A stretch of DNA of 64,000 nucleotides from Gamsiella multidivaricata (lineage: Eukaryota; Mortierellomycota; Mortierellomycetes; Mortierellales; Mortierellaceae), in assembly GCF_025024155.1 (NCBI RefSeq), contig NW_026251755.1, positions 124,001 through 188,000 of the forward strand. The letters are read 5' to 3'. Shown piece after piece: positions 22,901 through 32,458 of this stretch. The notes beneath the pieces were generated by a model. That model was not told the DNA's origin. It saw nothing but the letters and a program-made list of their open reading frames with translations, and did not search any database. The stretch's first letter is position 1. Every line of letters begins with the position of its first letter. Made by a program: the position numbers and the translations under genes.

Positions 22901-23662
22901 CAGAAGCACAGTTCCCTGCTCACCGCACCGTTGGCAAGTCATTCTCGGCCGGGCACAGATTTGGACGACAAGTTCACAATAGGCGAGCCGACCACTTGTT
23001 CCGTCCAACATCGAAACACCTTACGCCATTCAAGCGGATCCGTTATATCACCGTCCAGATCAAGCTCAGATCTGCGTTTTGGCGTGGATGAAGTGAAGTA
23101 TGAAGAGGACCGACACCAACACTGGGATGCAGTTCCGGGAGAGGCTGTCGAGGAAGCTGAGCCATCGGCTGGACCCACGAGCAACTTCTCACACGTATCG
23201 AGTCATTACTGCGCCGAGGACGTGAAAGAGCATCGCCGTCCCACCATTCCAGAACATGACGTATCCACGCTGACGAAGAGGCTGGCCAACCTCCAGTTGA
23301 TGGATTCGCTATGCCCAGATAGTAACTTTCAGGAGCAGCCGCGGCAGGGGATACCACGGATGGACTCTGCATGGTCATCTCAGATCCAGCAGCTCCTCAT
23401 CCATCTTGCTGAACAAGCAGATCTCGAAGAAAAACCAGCACATCCGTTCATACCATCGAGTTGCCTAGTCAACAGGACCAGCGCTGCAACGACCAATGGC
23501 ACCTACAGGACACCAGTAGGGTTATACGAGCAAGTACTGACTGACTGGATCCGGCGCCTGGACCTCATCTCGGATAGTGTTTATAGAGATCATCCGGGAC
23601 TGAAGCGTGAAGTCGGAAAGATACGATGGCAGTATGACATTACCATGAGAAAGCATCGATGA
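19994..23662 (+). CDS. Large Ser/Thr/Pro-rich protein, function unknown
   Basis: Uninterrupted 1222-codon frame starting in good context (aacATGa). I recognise no domain. Most of the chain is Ser/Thr/Pro-rich and probably disordered, with many SP/TP sites that a proline-directed kinase could use. Two parts look more ordered. One is a Cys-containing patch near residue 715 (CRMCK ... CCSG). The other is the C-terminal 60 residues, with a helical EQVLTDWIRRLDLISD and a basic end. An AATAAA signal (23667-23672) lies five bases after the stop. The frame converges on the CHY/RING gene with only 104 bases between stops. A long frame with sense-like composition argues for a real gene, but no role can be assigned. 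Confidence 0.75.
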   Translation: MTEATSFYRTTHPRTLSASSASSSISLSSLSSSCSYSSARVMRRPNNALCDKKGPGYLNTDARPQVPSSAMNLEPCGEQRAAQETPDSPPSSPLPLTFHMSSNDYFCLGGSNPYHSPQPLSEKDNELSREPRTWECRNESAHISHKKCKAKSDHVRRKHDSLGPEQKATATNPSNKPRFSLSTNVHPRPAIYTIGSTMTPPAKKAARSASTKERTNLKATRTTDAHTHPEPLKPVSTRPSKTRPPTTITTTTMSTTRRIISTVIKESAITTTVVATKGTKTKMESSAQLQTKSSTTVPTSIPKNRTNADLSGISSGSPGSAMVSRELHVSRSNALDRRTRPVCSKNTVLSRKLGMVSTTAGQDITTYKTASTGDFQNSSSIKSSSTTLYEEGQGSLRGSIPDHHDMQDPVHKTSEATSYFVVSSETPQSTDDVPIPAATLPTTPFPTSLNSRPSIICSNGIQKNPDEHIVGTEQPELGSRSPSPSKLFAQSVQEGKKAVRGSSHRLSVRQGSRSSIPDRWHGIQLSTAQEQGGRDPGKGRHELESSQWVGTSTFLQTLPICMPAKFRAFSSAETTPLKTPSPGPYPSAAHLSATFNASQSSLDSIASTTSDHSLNQGPSICDPAPLILGSCDPIIAFQQTAEERPPETLKKQNILDMLPRELSKAPLRNLNDRAAMSDLMMFMRERRLSNFRSEASPTLDTHSNTVHIAEVPDNCIRGLHCRMCKSPTTVTDNNTICCSGIERFNVGIDIRTSDGRSSNGDNESTVTNYTSQGSPKTLDYIQDKPPGATVSFQDKRAFLKLQETRRNSFVKRSQRSSDSSCYCCSPSPPYPTAKPLGQISPYLSEHSPAYAHSVSQWRTPAPSVGRIAPSKLQDQRPLKPVSPKDITVLQNMDYSPCRPTSTPTPSLSPTAPSSPALSGLTVSAGTSFLDRIFQSQSSSPTSQPRYPKSLGPILNQPVHEIRFPKDMVPQKHSSLLTAPLASHSRPGTDLDDKFTIGEPTTCSVQHRNTLRHSSGSVISPSRSSSDLRFGVDEVKYEEDRHQHWDAVPGEAVEEAEPSAGPTSNFSHVSSHYCAEDVKEHRRPTIPEHDVSTLTKRLANLQLMDSLCPDSNFQEQPRQGIPRMDSAWSSQIQQLLIHLAEQADLEEKPAHPFIPSSCLVNRTSAATTNGTYRTPVGLYEQVLTDWIRRLDLISDSVYRDHPGLKREVGKIRWQYDITMRKHR

Positions 23663-23766
23663 TTGCAATAAAACAGTTTGTAAAGGCTTTTTTTTCGTAT
23701 ATTTAGATCTACTGCAATGTTCGCGCACTTTATTAGGTCATTAGACTCATCCTCTAGACAAGATTT

Positions 23767-25927
23767 TCAAGGCGCGGAGTTGCCAGAGGAACCGGACATG
23801 CCTCCAAAAGTCATGTCCCCTGATGCATTCCCATCCAGAAGCGGTGACCGAGGAGCGGTAGGCAAGTGGATGGCAGTTGTCGTCATGGTCGATGTAGTAT
23901 TATTTCCTGAGGATGAAGGTCCAGCAGTAATAGAGGAAGACGATCCCGCAACAGCGCTACTTCCTCCGGATATGTTGTTCTCTGGCACGGTGCCCGCAGC
24001 GCCTGCTGCTGTCGCATTTTCAACCACCTGGACTTGACCTTCCGAAACTCTCTTGAACGTTTCCAGGACCTTGGTGTTGTACCCTTTACACTTGTCACAT
24101 TTATGGTAGAGAAAGTGATAAGGAGCCTCGGATTTCACCTCACAGTCGTTACAGAGGACGATCGAAAAGATGTTGGCGTACTCTGGCGGCATGGTTTGTT
24201 CCGCCAGGAGAGAGTCGATCTTTCCGTAGTAGACGGACATATCGCCCAGGGCCTTCCAGCATGTCGGACATTGGTATGAGGTTTTAACGTACTCTTCGTG
24301 GCACTTTGCATGGATGCAGTGTCCGCAAGGCTAGCCATTGACAACAGGATAAAACGCTTGAGTACCAACTCAAAGATTTAACAAGAAAAAAAAAAAAAAA
24401 AACTTAGAGATATCTTACCATAAAGATGACCGTCGTTGTGCTGGTGAACATGTACTCTCCACAAATGGGACAATCACATTCTAGATTACGCTCGATGCAC
24501 TTGTGGTTATCCTTGAGTTGAATATTCATGCAGATGTTGCACTTTTTGCAGTGGAAGAAGTCCTGGTCAAGTCCGTTGCCGAGCCTGCAGATTCCACAAT
24601 CTGCGCAGTGGTAAATGGACTTTATGGGATCATCGTCCCACAACTTACAGATGTCGCAGTAATAACGAGCCAGCTGGGCATTGCATGAAGAACACGATTG
24701 GGCTGCTGGTTGAATAGCCTTACAATGCATACAGAGCATTGTCTTTGTCTCATTCCTAGATCGCACATATTTGTCATATTAGTTGGAAAATAATTCGTCA
24801 AACAGGTCGTGCCTTTAAGCCGGTTCATGTACGCACCTGACGATGGCATGATTACACACATCATCGTGGCAAAACCTGCAGTTGAACCATTTGCCGCAGC
24901 AGTTTGCCTTCAATTTGCACCCTCGTTTGTAGTGCTTGCAGCCCAGAACACCCTGTTCTTCATTCTATTGTTTGACGAACAAAGGATAGATGGTCAGCAG
25001 TGGTAGTACAAGAGATATATCCACGCGCAATCAAAAGGTATCATGATGCCTTACATTGTATGTCGTTTTCAAGTCGTCTTCAGTCGTTTCGTCTGTTCTG
25101 TCTGTGGTCTGGTGTTCTGAAGCCTTTTGAGAGCCACGCCACATGAGTTTCTATAGTGAGAAAATAAAATCATGCATGAGATGGAATTGCGTGATGGCTA
25201 TGTTGAGAAGAAATACGTCAACGTATGGACCTGCGCTTACCTGGATCATTGCTGCCTTTTCTGCGAAGCGGATAGTAGGGTCCCGTTGGATATCCATAAT
25301 CTTTCTCCTCAATTCGCTTTGAGCCTTCTCATCCACCACTGGTACGACGGCTGCTCTAGCCGAAGTAGAAGTCGTTGAGGCCGCTGTGAATACACTGGAT
25401 CCTGAATCAGCAAATCGGGACGTGCCTGAACGTGCTGCCCCGCCAGATCGGGTGGAGGAGTTCATTCGTCGATGCTGTCGTCTGAGTCGCTGTGTGAGTG
25501 ACGAAGAGCGGGACCGGCCGCTGTTGCGAGTAATAGATGTTGCTCTTTGCATCCCAGTGGTAGGATCGACCTGCAAGATAAATTCCTCGTCCTCGTCCTG
25601 GTCCTCGTCCGCTTCCTCTTCCTGGTTGTGGTTATGAGTTACAGGCGAGACAGGGGATCGACCGCGCTGACTGTATTCAGCTTCTGTTGACTCTTCAATT
25701 TCATCACCCGAGCCAATACTCAGGTCTTCGTCGCTGTCGTCCTCTTCATCCTCGTCTTCGTGGTCGTCCTCGTTCGGCTCTGGGGTTCGTTCAAGTTGGG
25801 ATGTGGTTGTTAGGACAGAGGCTTCGACTAAGGCTGATGGGTCCTCGTCAAGGCTTTCGATGGGAATCTCTGGAGCATCGAGATAGACACTGTTGGTTCT
25901 TGAATGAGGAGAATGGGGAGAGGACAT
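23767..25927 (-). CDS. CHY/CTCHY/RING zinc-finger E3 ubiquitin ligase (RCHY1/Pirh2-like)
   Basis: Five exons (25241-25927, 25055-25150, 24837-24964, 24419-24755, 23767-24330) give 603 residues. From about 262 the chain has a CHY finger (LGCKHYKRGCKLKANCCG, CHDDVCNH), a CTCHY finger (CKAIQPAAQSCSSC, YYCDICKLWDD, IYHCADCGICR), a RING (CPICGEYMF ... PCGHCIHAKC ... CPTCW) and a C-terminal zinc ribbon (CNDC ... CDKC). This is the full RCHY1 order, so it should transfer ubiquitin from an E2 to substrates. Zinc ligands look intact. The first 260 residues are acidic and Ser-rich, an extension absent from the short animal proteins. The start at 25927 was preferred over a possible in-frame start 63 codons upstream, which would run into the divergent promoter. 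Confidence 0.93.
24386..24403 (-). repeat. A18 run in an intron (T on the sense strand)
   Basis: Homopolymer in the last intron of the CHY/RING gene, close to its donor. Confidence 0.9.
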
Positions 25928-26271
25928 TACAAGGCGCTGAGTGTAAGTTGTGGAGAATGGACGGACGGAACTGTTGCAAAGGTGAGCGGCAACCAGAAGT
26001 GTCCCAAGAGGGTTCTGGGTCACATGATAGCAACTATCGCAATCTGTATTGAGTACATTCATTACACTTCCGCATGAGTCTCTGGCCTTTCCTTGATGCT
26101 TCTCGTTTGACATCAACCCCGCAGGAGCACTCTTTCCATTTTTCGCATCTCTTCTGTCACTATTTCATTATAATCACCCTTCGTTTTCCCGTTTTCTTAT
26201 ACTTCTCCTTCCGCTTAACCCACTCCAGGAACAGACAATCTGCTTTCTCCTTTTCGGATAGCAGGCACGGC
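25928..26271. promoter_or_regulatory. Divergent promoter, CHY/RING ligase / orphan
   Basis: A 344-base gap lies between two start codons pointing away from each other. The right half is T/C-rich on the + strand, as expected for a fungal leader. No specific site was recognised. Confidence 0.45.
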
Positions 26272-28158
26272 ATGGCATCACCTACCACGAAGGATGCCTC
26301 CAGAAATTTCAAGTCCACGCAGAAGGAAGCCATCTGTGCAAGGATTACATCGCCAAAGCAACAAACCAAATCCAGTACAAGCACCAGCACCGGTGACAGG
26401 AATGCAGCGCCTAGATCTTTCCGAAATGCTTCGGCACAGGGCGACTTGTCGACTAGGCATTTACAGCATCTGTCATGGCAGCGCTCAGACAGACCCCTAC
26501 TCTTGGTGTCAACGGTTTTTCGGGGACCTCTCAAGATTTCTCCGTGGAGCCATAGATCCCCTCCAGAGCAAAGAACGCCATCCAAGCAGGAGCCGACCGA
26601 TACAACTTCAATTCGCCTATTAACGCCACCAATATCAAATGCCATCACCGAGCCATCGTCTGTTACACAAGAATATCCCAAAAAATTGACACACAGCACA
26701 GCCGATATTTTGACGAAAGATGCAGTTGGAGTGCAGGAGCCAATGCGCGCCTTGCGGAGTAACCCCGCTCAAGATACTTATGCGGATGCGACCTGGAATA
26801 AGAACCAACACCCTATAGTAGCGACCTCGTCAATGGATGGTCAGAGGGAGGTCGGAAGAACAGCGGAAAATCTTTCTGCTGCCGGACATGCGACTGGCTT
26901 GCGGAAACTGACCGAATACATCCCTCCTCCACTGCCTAGTCTACTTGGCGCTAGACCGATACCCGCATCATGCCCATCCCTCCCACCGCAATTTTGCTCA
27001 AACCAGGCAGTATATTCTGCAGACGCCTCAACCCAGAACACTGCGACTAAAAGTAGAGGGCACATGAGAGGTTCGTCTGTGCCTAACGAAGTTCAGGAGC
27101 GGAAGACGCAGCTGAAGCTGAGCGTCGATCGGATACGGCCGTACGCGTCTAACACATCAGGTAGCGCTACCAAAAAATGAATCGGTCAGATATCTATTCG
27201 ATATGCACTGTAAAGCCGTGTAGCTAATATGTTCTAGGCTTTCTATCTCTTTTCAGGCCAAGCTCCGGCAATTGAGACCATTTCTGTCAGAAAACACTCC
27301 CTAGATTCTAGTATGGATCGTCTTTCAGAAGCACTCTCGACTGAACAGGGGCCCCGACGTGAAGGAACGGATTCAGGGCGCATGGATCAAGACAGTTCCA
27401 ATAGCAATGTCACCTCCATGAAGAGATCAACCCTTTCAAACATGAATAACGCGACGACGGTCTCATGCTCAATCCCAATACCAAATGAACCTCCAAATCA
27501 GAAGATATCAAGAAAGCAGAGCTCGATACTCGAGGCAGCAATCGGAACGTTTCCAGAATTTCAAGTCCATCTCGAGGAGCCGCGGCACAGTAACGAGAAA
27601 GCGAACAAAAACAAAGTATCTACCAATAATATGAAGTTGGACTATTCCAATCAATGTCGTGGCGAATCAAGAGAAACACCTGCCCGTAGGAAACCTTCTG
27701 GAAGCGCTGTCGATAATGTCGATCCCGAATTGCACGTTCTAAAGCGTCGCCTGCGGGTTCAGCCATCGCAAATGGAGAACGTCGAAAAAATCTCCGAGAC
27801 GTCTACGAACTCACCTTTGATTTCTTCAGTTACTGCCGTGAGTGGCAAAACGACTGCGCCTACTGTGGCCACATCGCGAACTCCAAAGAGGAAGAAGAGT
27901 ACCGAATTGGAGAACGCAAGCAGACCAACATTGATATCCAAGGACAGGTCGCCTTCCAGTTCGCTAACTCTTACAGGACCCAAAATGGACTCATCCAAGC
28001 GGCGGAAGCCCAAGCGGTCGTCGTCAGAGATCACTACAACGGAATCTGCACTGCCATCACAGGATATCACCTCAAGCGCGGCATTTGAGGCAAACATGTT
28101 TGACATTGAGCAGTATGTCGAGCAAGATCTGCAGGGCTATAATCAGCTCTCGTACTAG
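26272..28158 (+). CDS. Disordered Ser/Lys-rich protein, function unknown
   Basis: Two exons (26272-27160, 27257-28158) give 596 residues. The join (catcag|gtagcg ... ttttcag|gcc) restores an open frame across two otherwise separate frames. No domain is recognised. The chain is Ser/Thr/Lys/Arg-rich with basic clusters (KRRLRVQPS, TPKRKKST, SSKRRKPKRSSS) that suggest nuclear or nucleic-acid contact. It ends in an acidic/aromatic tail (FDIEQYVEQDL). An in-frame ATG at 26074 exists, but the stretch after it reads like pyrimidine-rich leader, so I start at 26272. An AATAAA lies at 28184-28189. Composition resembles the other orphan at 19994. Confidence 0.7.
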
Positions 28159-29876
28159 GCTTGTCCATTTGCATTATTCTCATAATAAAGATTCCTTTTC
28201 ATCCTTGGCCGCGAATTGTATGCAAATGCCGTTCTCATGGAGGATGACGCAGTGGGATGCTTTGCCCATGGTCGAGCGATCATATCTTGTGCGTTATCCT
28301 CAAACTCTGCCCTGGCGCAGATTGACTGGCAGCAGAACGGAGCAGCTACTGTGCGTCATCACCACAGCTGAGATTAGGTATCCGTCCTATTGATGGTTTA
28401 TTTCATGAACAATGCTCTGCAAGGACGCATCTGACAGACGCGCGCCATATCGGCCAAACAGGCGAGCCTCAAAACCACCCCACGCATTGGAACTGTTAGT
28501 AATATGTGATACGACAGCATATTTCCATATCTATATTCAACTTATCATAATCGCCTCTTCACTTTGGGGCCCTCCGTGGCATCGTTCCTGGATTGAAGAC
28601 GACTCCAGTACTTGCTGGCTGGCGGTGATAGTGGTACTGGCGGCATTAAGATGGGGAGGAGCAAAAGCACGAGCTGGGCGTGCTGGATTTTATTGGCTAA
28701 AGACTGAGGTTCAAGTAAGGAAGGCGCGTATCTTGAATACTAGTAGTTTCAATATTTCTGTTCAATACAACATCTCTGACATTGTTCCCCAGGGTCGACT
28801 ATCGAAGCAGCTTTGCTATTTTCTCTCTCTGCTTTGCAACACTCTCAGCGATATAGAATGACTCGACGCTCCTCTTTTGTTAGCTCTCTCCGTTTAATCC
28901 GTTTGTGCTTGTTAATACGAATGTGTGTACTGTCGGTAGGGCGAAGGTCCTGCAACTTGATTCGAGCCCGTAACACCTTCGCGTGGGAAGGCTAGGAGGC
29001 AACAGGAACAGCATTTAATCTACGATATTTTTTCTTTCAGTATCCGTCGCTTATTGATGTGGAGAGTGCCTTGCCACTTGAAGTGAATAATCATCTTCAT
29101 CCGCAGCAGCTGTTCCTTTGTTGAAATGCCAATGTCTAAACCCACCACCCATTGTTCTGATTGTTACACAAAACCTGTTGTTGTACATAAATTTCTGAAT
29201 GCCATCTTCCACAGCATCCAAGGCTTCGTCGCAATTTGTTGACTCATTCTTCCTATGTCGGTCGCGGTCTAAAACGAAAGTATAAACAGGTGCCTTATGG
29301 TTCATAGCAGACAGAGGTTGGCCATATCCTGATAGTATTTGAGTGTCATTTGAGATTGAAAAACGCGCTTTATGAAGAAATGCTCAAGGCTGGTATAAGT
29401 AAATCGGCGCCTGTAAAGTCGATGCCGCGCTCCGTTTTGCAGAAAGTCGTGTCTGGACAGAGATCTTGAGCTGATGAAATTTTGGATAAGGATGAGAATG
29501 AGGAAATGGACTGATGCTTGAGAAGAATAACGGCGTGCTGCGATGCGCAAAAAGCTGATTCGGCAGCGAGATCCAGGGGTGATGAAAGAAGAAATGAACA
29601 ATGGAGTCCTCCTCAGTGACGTTGTGGAGCCGGGGTGATAGGGGGAGCGTTTTTTTTTTTTTGTCTATGGTTGGTGGGTATTTACATGAATATGCAAACC
29701 CTCTTGCGTGCTGTTCCTGCGACACAATTTTGCGCCCTCTTTCACCTTCCCGTCTTTTGCTTTCCCGTATTCTCCGTCCTTCTGCCTTCGCGACTATCCT
29801 CTCTTCCTCCTTCCTTTTGCCCCATTCGAGCCAACTCAACCTCATTCCAACCTCAGTCGCAATTCATTCAGCTCCG
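28159..29876. other. Intergenic region with a possible small minus-strand gene
   Basis: A 1.7 kb gap. 28200-29040 shows nothing convincing on either strand. 29051-29400 on the minus strand has an open frame that reads like protein (see separate entry). 29640-29870 is T/C-rich and is probably the promoter and leader of the OSH gene. Confidence 0.4.
29051..29400 (-). CDS. Possible small gene or exon, unrecognised
   Basis: A minus-strand frame of about 110 codons ends at 29051. It contains YTFVLDRDRHRKN, a Cys, GGGFRHWHFNKGT and an acidic end, a mixed composition unlike the low-complexity shadows nearby. ATG at 29305 is the first methionine in frame, and the open frame extends some 95 bases upstream of it. 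A neighbouring frame upstream has an Arg-rich stretch (RIAARRYSSQ) like a mitochondrial presequence, but I could not find a clean splice joining them. It could be a gene, a decayed one or chance. Confidence 0.25.
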
Positions 29877-32070
29877 ATGGCAGACGCCAAGGTACAAAAC
29901 ATCCCCGTCGACGGCGAGGACACAGAGGTCCTGGACGAAGGCACAAAGAGTATCCTTATGGGCATCATTGCCCAGCTTGGCAAGAGCACCGACCTCCATC
30001 GCGTTACCCTCCCCACTTTCGTCCTCGAACCCCGCAGTATGCTTGAGCGCATCACGGACTTTATGTCCCACCCAGAGCTGATTATCAAGTAAGAGCCATT
30101 GAATCATGTGTCTGCACCCACTCTTTTTTCAGAGCGGTTTCTCTATTCATCTCGTGCCCACAGAGGAAAGCCATGGGGTCCTTAGCGAGACGTAATGTAT
30201 GAAAAATGGACCTTCGAGGATATAGAGGATACCAACATATGCCGACTGATCTGACTCCATCACCAGCTTTTCAACCCCGTTGCTCTTTGCTCTTTCTACG
30301 CGCTCTTCTTTTTTTGCCTCTACGGTGTCATTGAGTATGTTGGAGGCTGTGCGTTTGCTCTCATTTCTTGGTACAGCTGGCTTTTCGACCGAATATATCA
30401 AGGACCCCAGTGAATTTGCTCGCTTATGATCTACATGGATCGGCTATCTTCTCGTTGGCATCGAAGAGGATGGGTTGCGTCAGCTAAGAGATGGGTCACC
30501 GTGAAGCAACCTGTGTGCACTCCCTGTGTGCATAGGTCACGTTGATTTTGCGTGCGAACATGTGTGTGTATGTGTGTGTGGAAGAAGAAATCGATATTTT
30601 GAGGGGAAACTGAAGATGTGGGCGGCATATTTGTACTCTGGTCTTGATATCCTTGGTCATGGTTGGCTGTACAATAAAAGTCTAAAACTGTCCAACATCT
30701 CTCTGACACTTTTGTGTTGGTTTTGTCAACCTTTTAGAGCGAACCAAATCGAGGATCCAGTTGAGCGCTTCGTGGCAGTGACACGATACTACTTATCGGG
30801 ATGGCATATTAAGCCAAAGGTACCAGCAAAAGCTCGAGTCAGGCACTGTCATATTTAGAGGAAGTGGAGAAGGGCATACTAAAAAGACCATCTCTTTACC
30901 GACTTGTGGAGTAGGGTGTGAAGAAGCCGTACAATCCTATCCTGGGCGAACAATTTCGTGCACAGTGGCAGTTCGCGGACGGCACAGAGGCATTCTACGT
31001 TGCAGAGCAAGTCTCGCATCACCCTCCTATCTCCGCATTTTACTACGCGAGTCCAGAAAACAACCTCAGTATCATAGGTGATCTCTTGCCAAAGTCAAAG
31101 TTTTTGGGCAACAGTGCAGCAACGTTGATGCAGGGCGAGATCAGAGTCTCTTTCACAAATAGGCCAGGAGAGGACTACATTATCACCATGCCCAACGTTT
31201 ACGCGCGTGGTATTTTGTTTGGCACGATGCTCTTGGAATTGGGAGATGTTGCCTCTGTAAAGTGCCCAAAACTGGACCTTGTTTGCAATCTGGATTTTAA
31301 AGTGAAGGTAATTGTGGTATCACTTGACTTCATGTATCCATGTATACACAGCTTGGTTCGATGTGCCTTCATCCCTACTAACGCAACGGCGATATGTCTT
31401 GCAATCAACAGGGCTTCTTCACCGGCACATACAACGGCATTTCAGGGAAGATCAAGCGTGAATCGACTGGAGAATGCCTTTATGAAATCTCTGGAAAGTG
31501 GTCCGATGAAATCTACATTAAGAAGGTACTTTTTGTTTTACCTAAATCCTCTTTGTATGCTCATGTGGTGAACACTGGACAATGTAGCGCTGACAGTTAT
31601 TATTATTCCAATTTAGGGTACCAAAAAGGATCTGCTCTTTGATGTCAAAACGTCCACGATCCACCCAAAGGTTGTAGCGTCAGAAGAACAGCAGGAACCG
31701 AATGAATCTCGGCGACTATGGAGCAAACTGACAGCGGCGCTCAGAATCAACAACCAGGATGTCGCCAGCGTCGAAAAGAACAAAGTCGAGGAGGATCAGC
31801 GTGCAAGGACGAAGGAACGCGAGGACCGCGGACACCCTCATGTCCCACGATACTTTGAACCCAACGGAAACGGAGGGTTTGACATCAAGCTGAAAGAGTA
31901 CGCAAGCGTATCTGCTATCATGCTGCATTCTATCGCTTCGCCAATCAACTAGACAACCTGACTAATGTGTCTTTTGAACATCTGTTGTTGTTTTTAGTAT
32001 CTCCACGGATCCACAAGAGGCGAAGAAGCAAATTTCGGCTTTCATTTTTGATACACCTGCGCCTGCCTGA
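29877..32070 (+). CDS. Oxysterol-binding-protein family lipid transfer protein (Osh6/Osh7-like)
   Basis: Six exons (29877-30088, 30738-30819, 30915-31307, 31412-31525, 31617-31897, 31998-32070) give 384 residues. The ORD domain fills the protein. It has the lid motif TLPTFVLEPRSML (residues 44-56), KPYNPILGEQF, the family signature EQVSHHPPISAF at 129, GNSAATLMQGE, PNVYARGILFG and ISGKWSDE. The lid and VKKPYNPILGE sequences fit the Osh6/Osh7 subgroup, which swaps phosphatidylserine for PI4P between ER and plasma membrane. There is no PH domain or ankyrin repeat, as in that subgroup. Intron 1 is long (649 bases), yet the protein joins across it without a gap. The last splice is my choice: without it the frame reads on to a TAG near 31950 with a less family-like tail. 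Confidence 0.93.
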
Positions 32071-32458
32071 GCTATGCGGCGAAACGTGCACTCTCCCGTC
32101 CATCGACTGTCATGGTGCACGGATATTAACCATGCATGGTACACCTTAGACCCAACGAGGACAGGGACGAGACGAATAAAGGATGGGCCTTGTAAATCAC
32201 TTTAAAGTATAATAGTGGTAGTTCTAACAAAAAAGAGGAAGGTGGAACGGTGCGACATGAGCAGACAGGATGCATTTGTTTACGACGTAATTCCAGTATG
32301 AAGGCGTTGGTCATTTTTCGATGTAGGAACCTTAAGCGCAGCCCTTGAAACTTCCTTTATGATCAATGCAACGCTCTTGTTGCTATCACAAGCATAGTCT
32401 ATCTCATAAGCAATGCTATTTGGATCGTCGTAGTCTACTTCAGATAGATAAGAGGCTC
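32071..32458. other. Convergent 3' region, OSH / ORC1
   Basis: Holds the two 3' untranslated regions. An AATAAA-type signal lies near 32174-32180 for the OSH gene. No other feature was seen. Confidence 0.5.
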
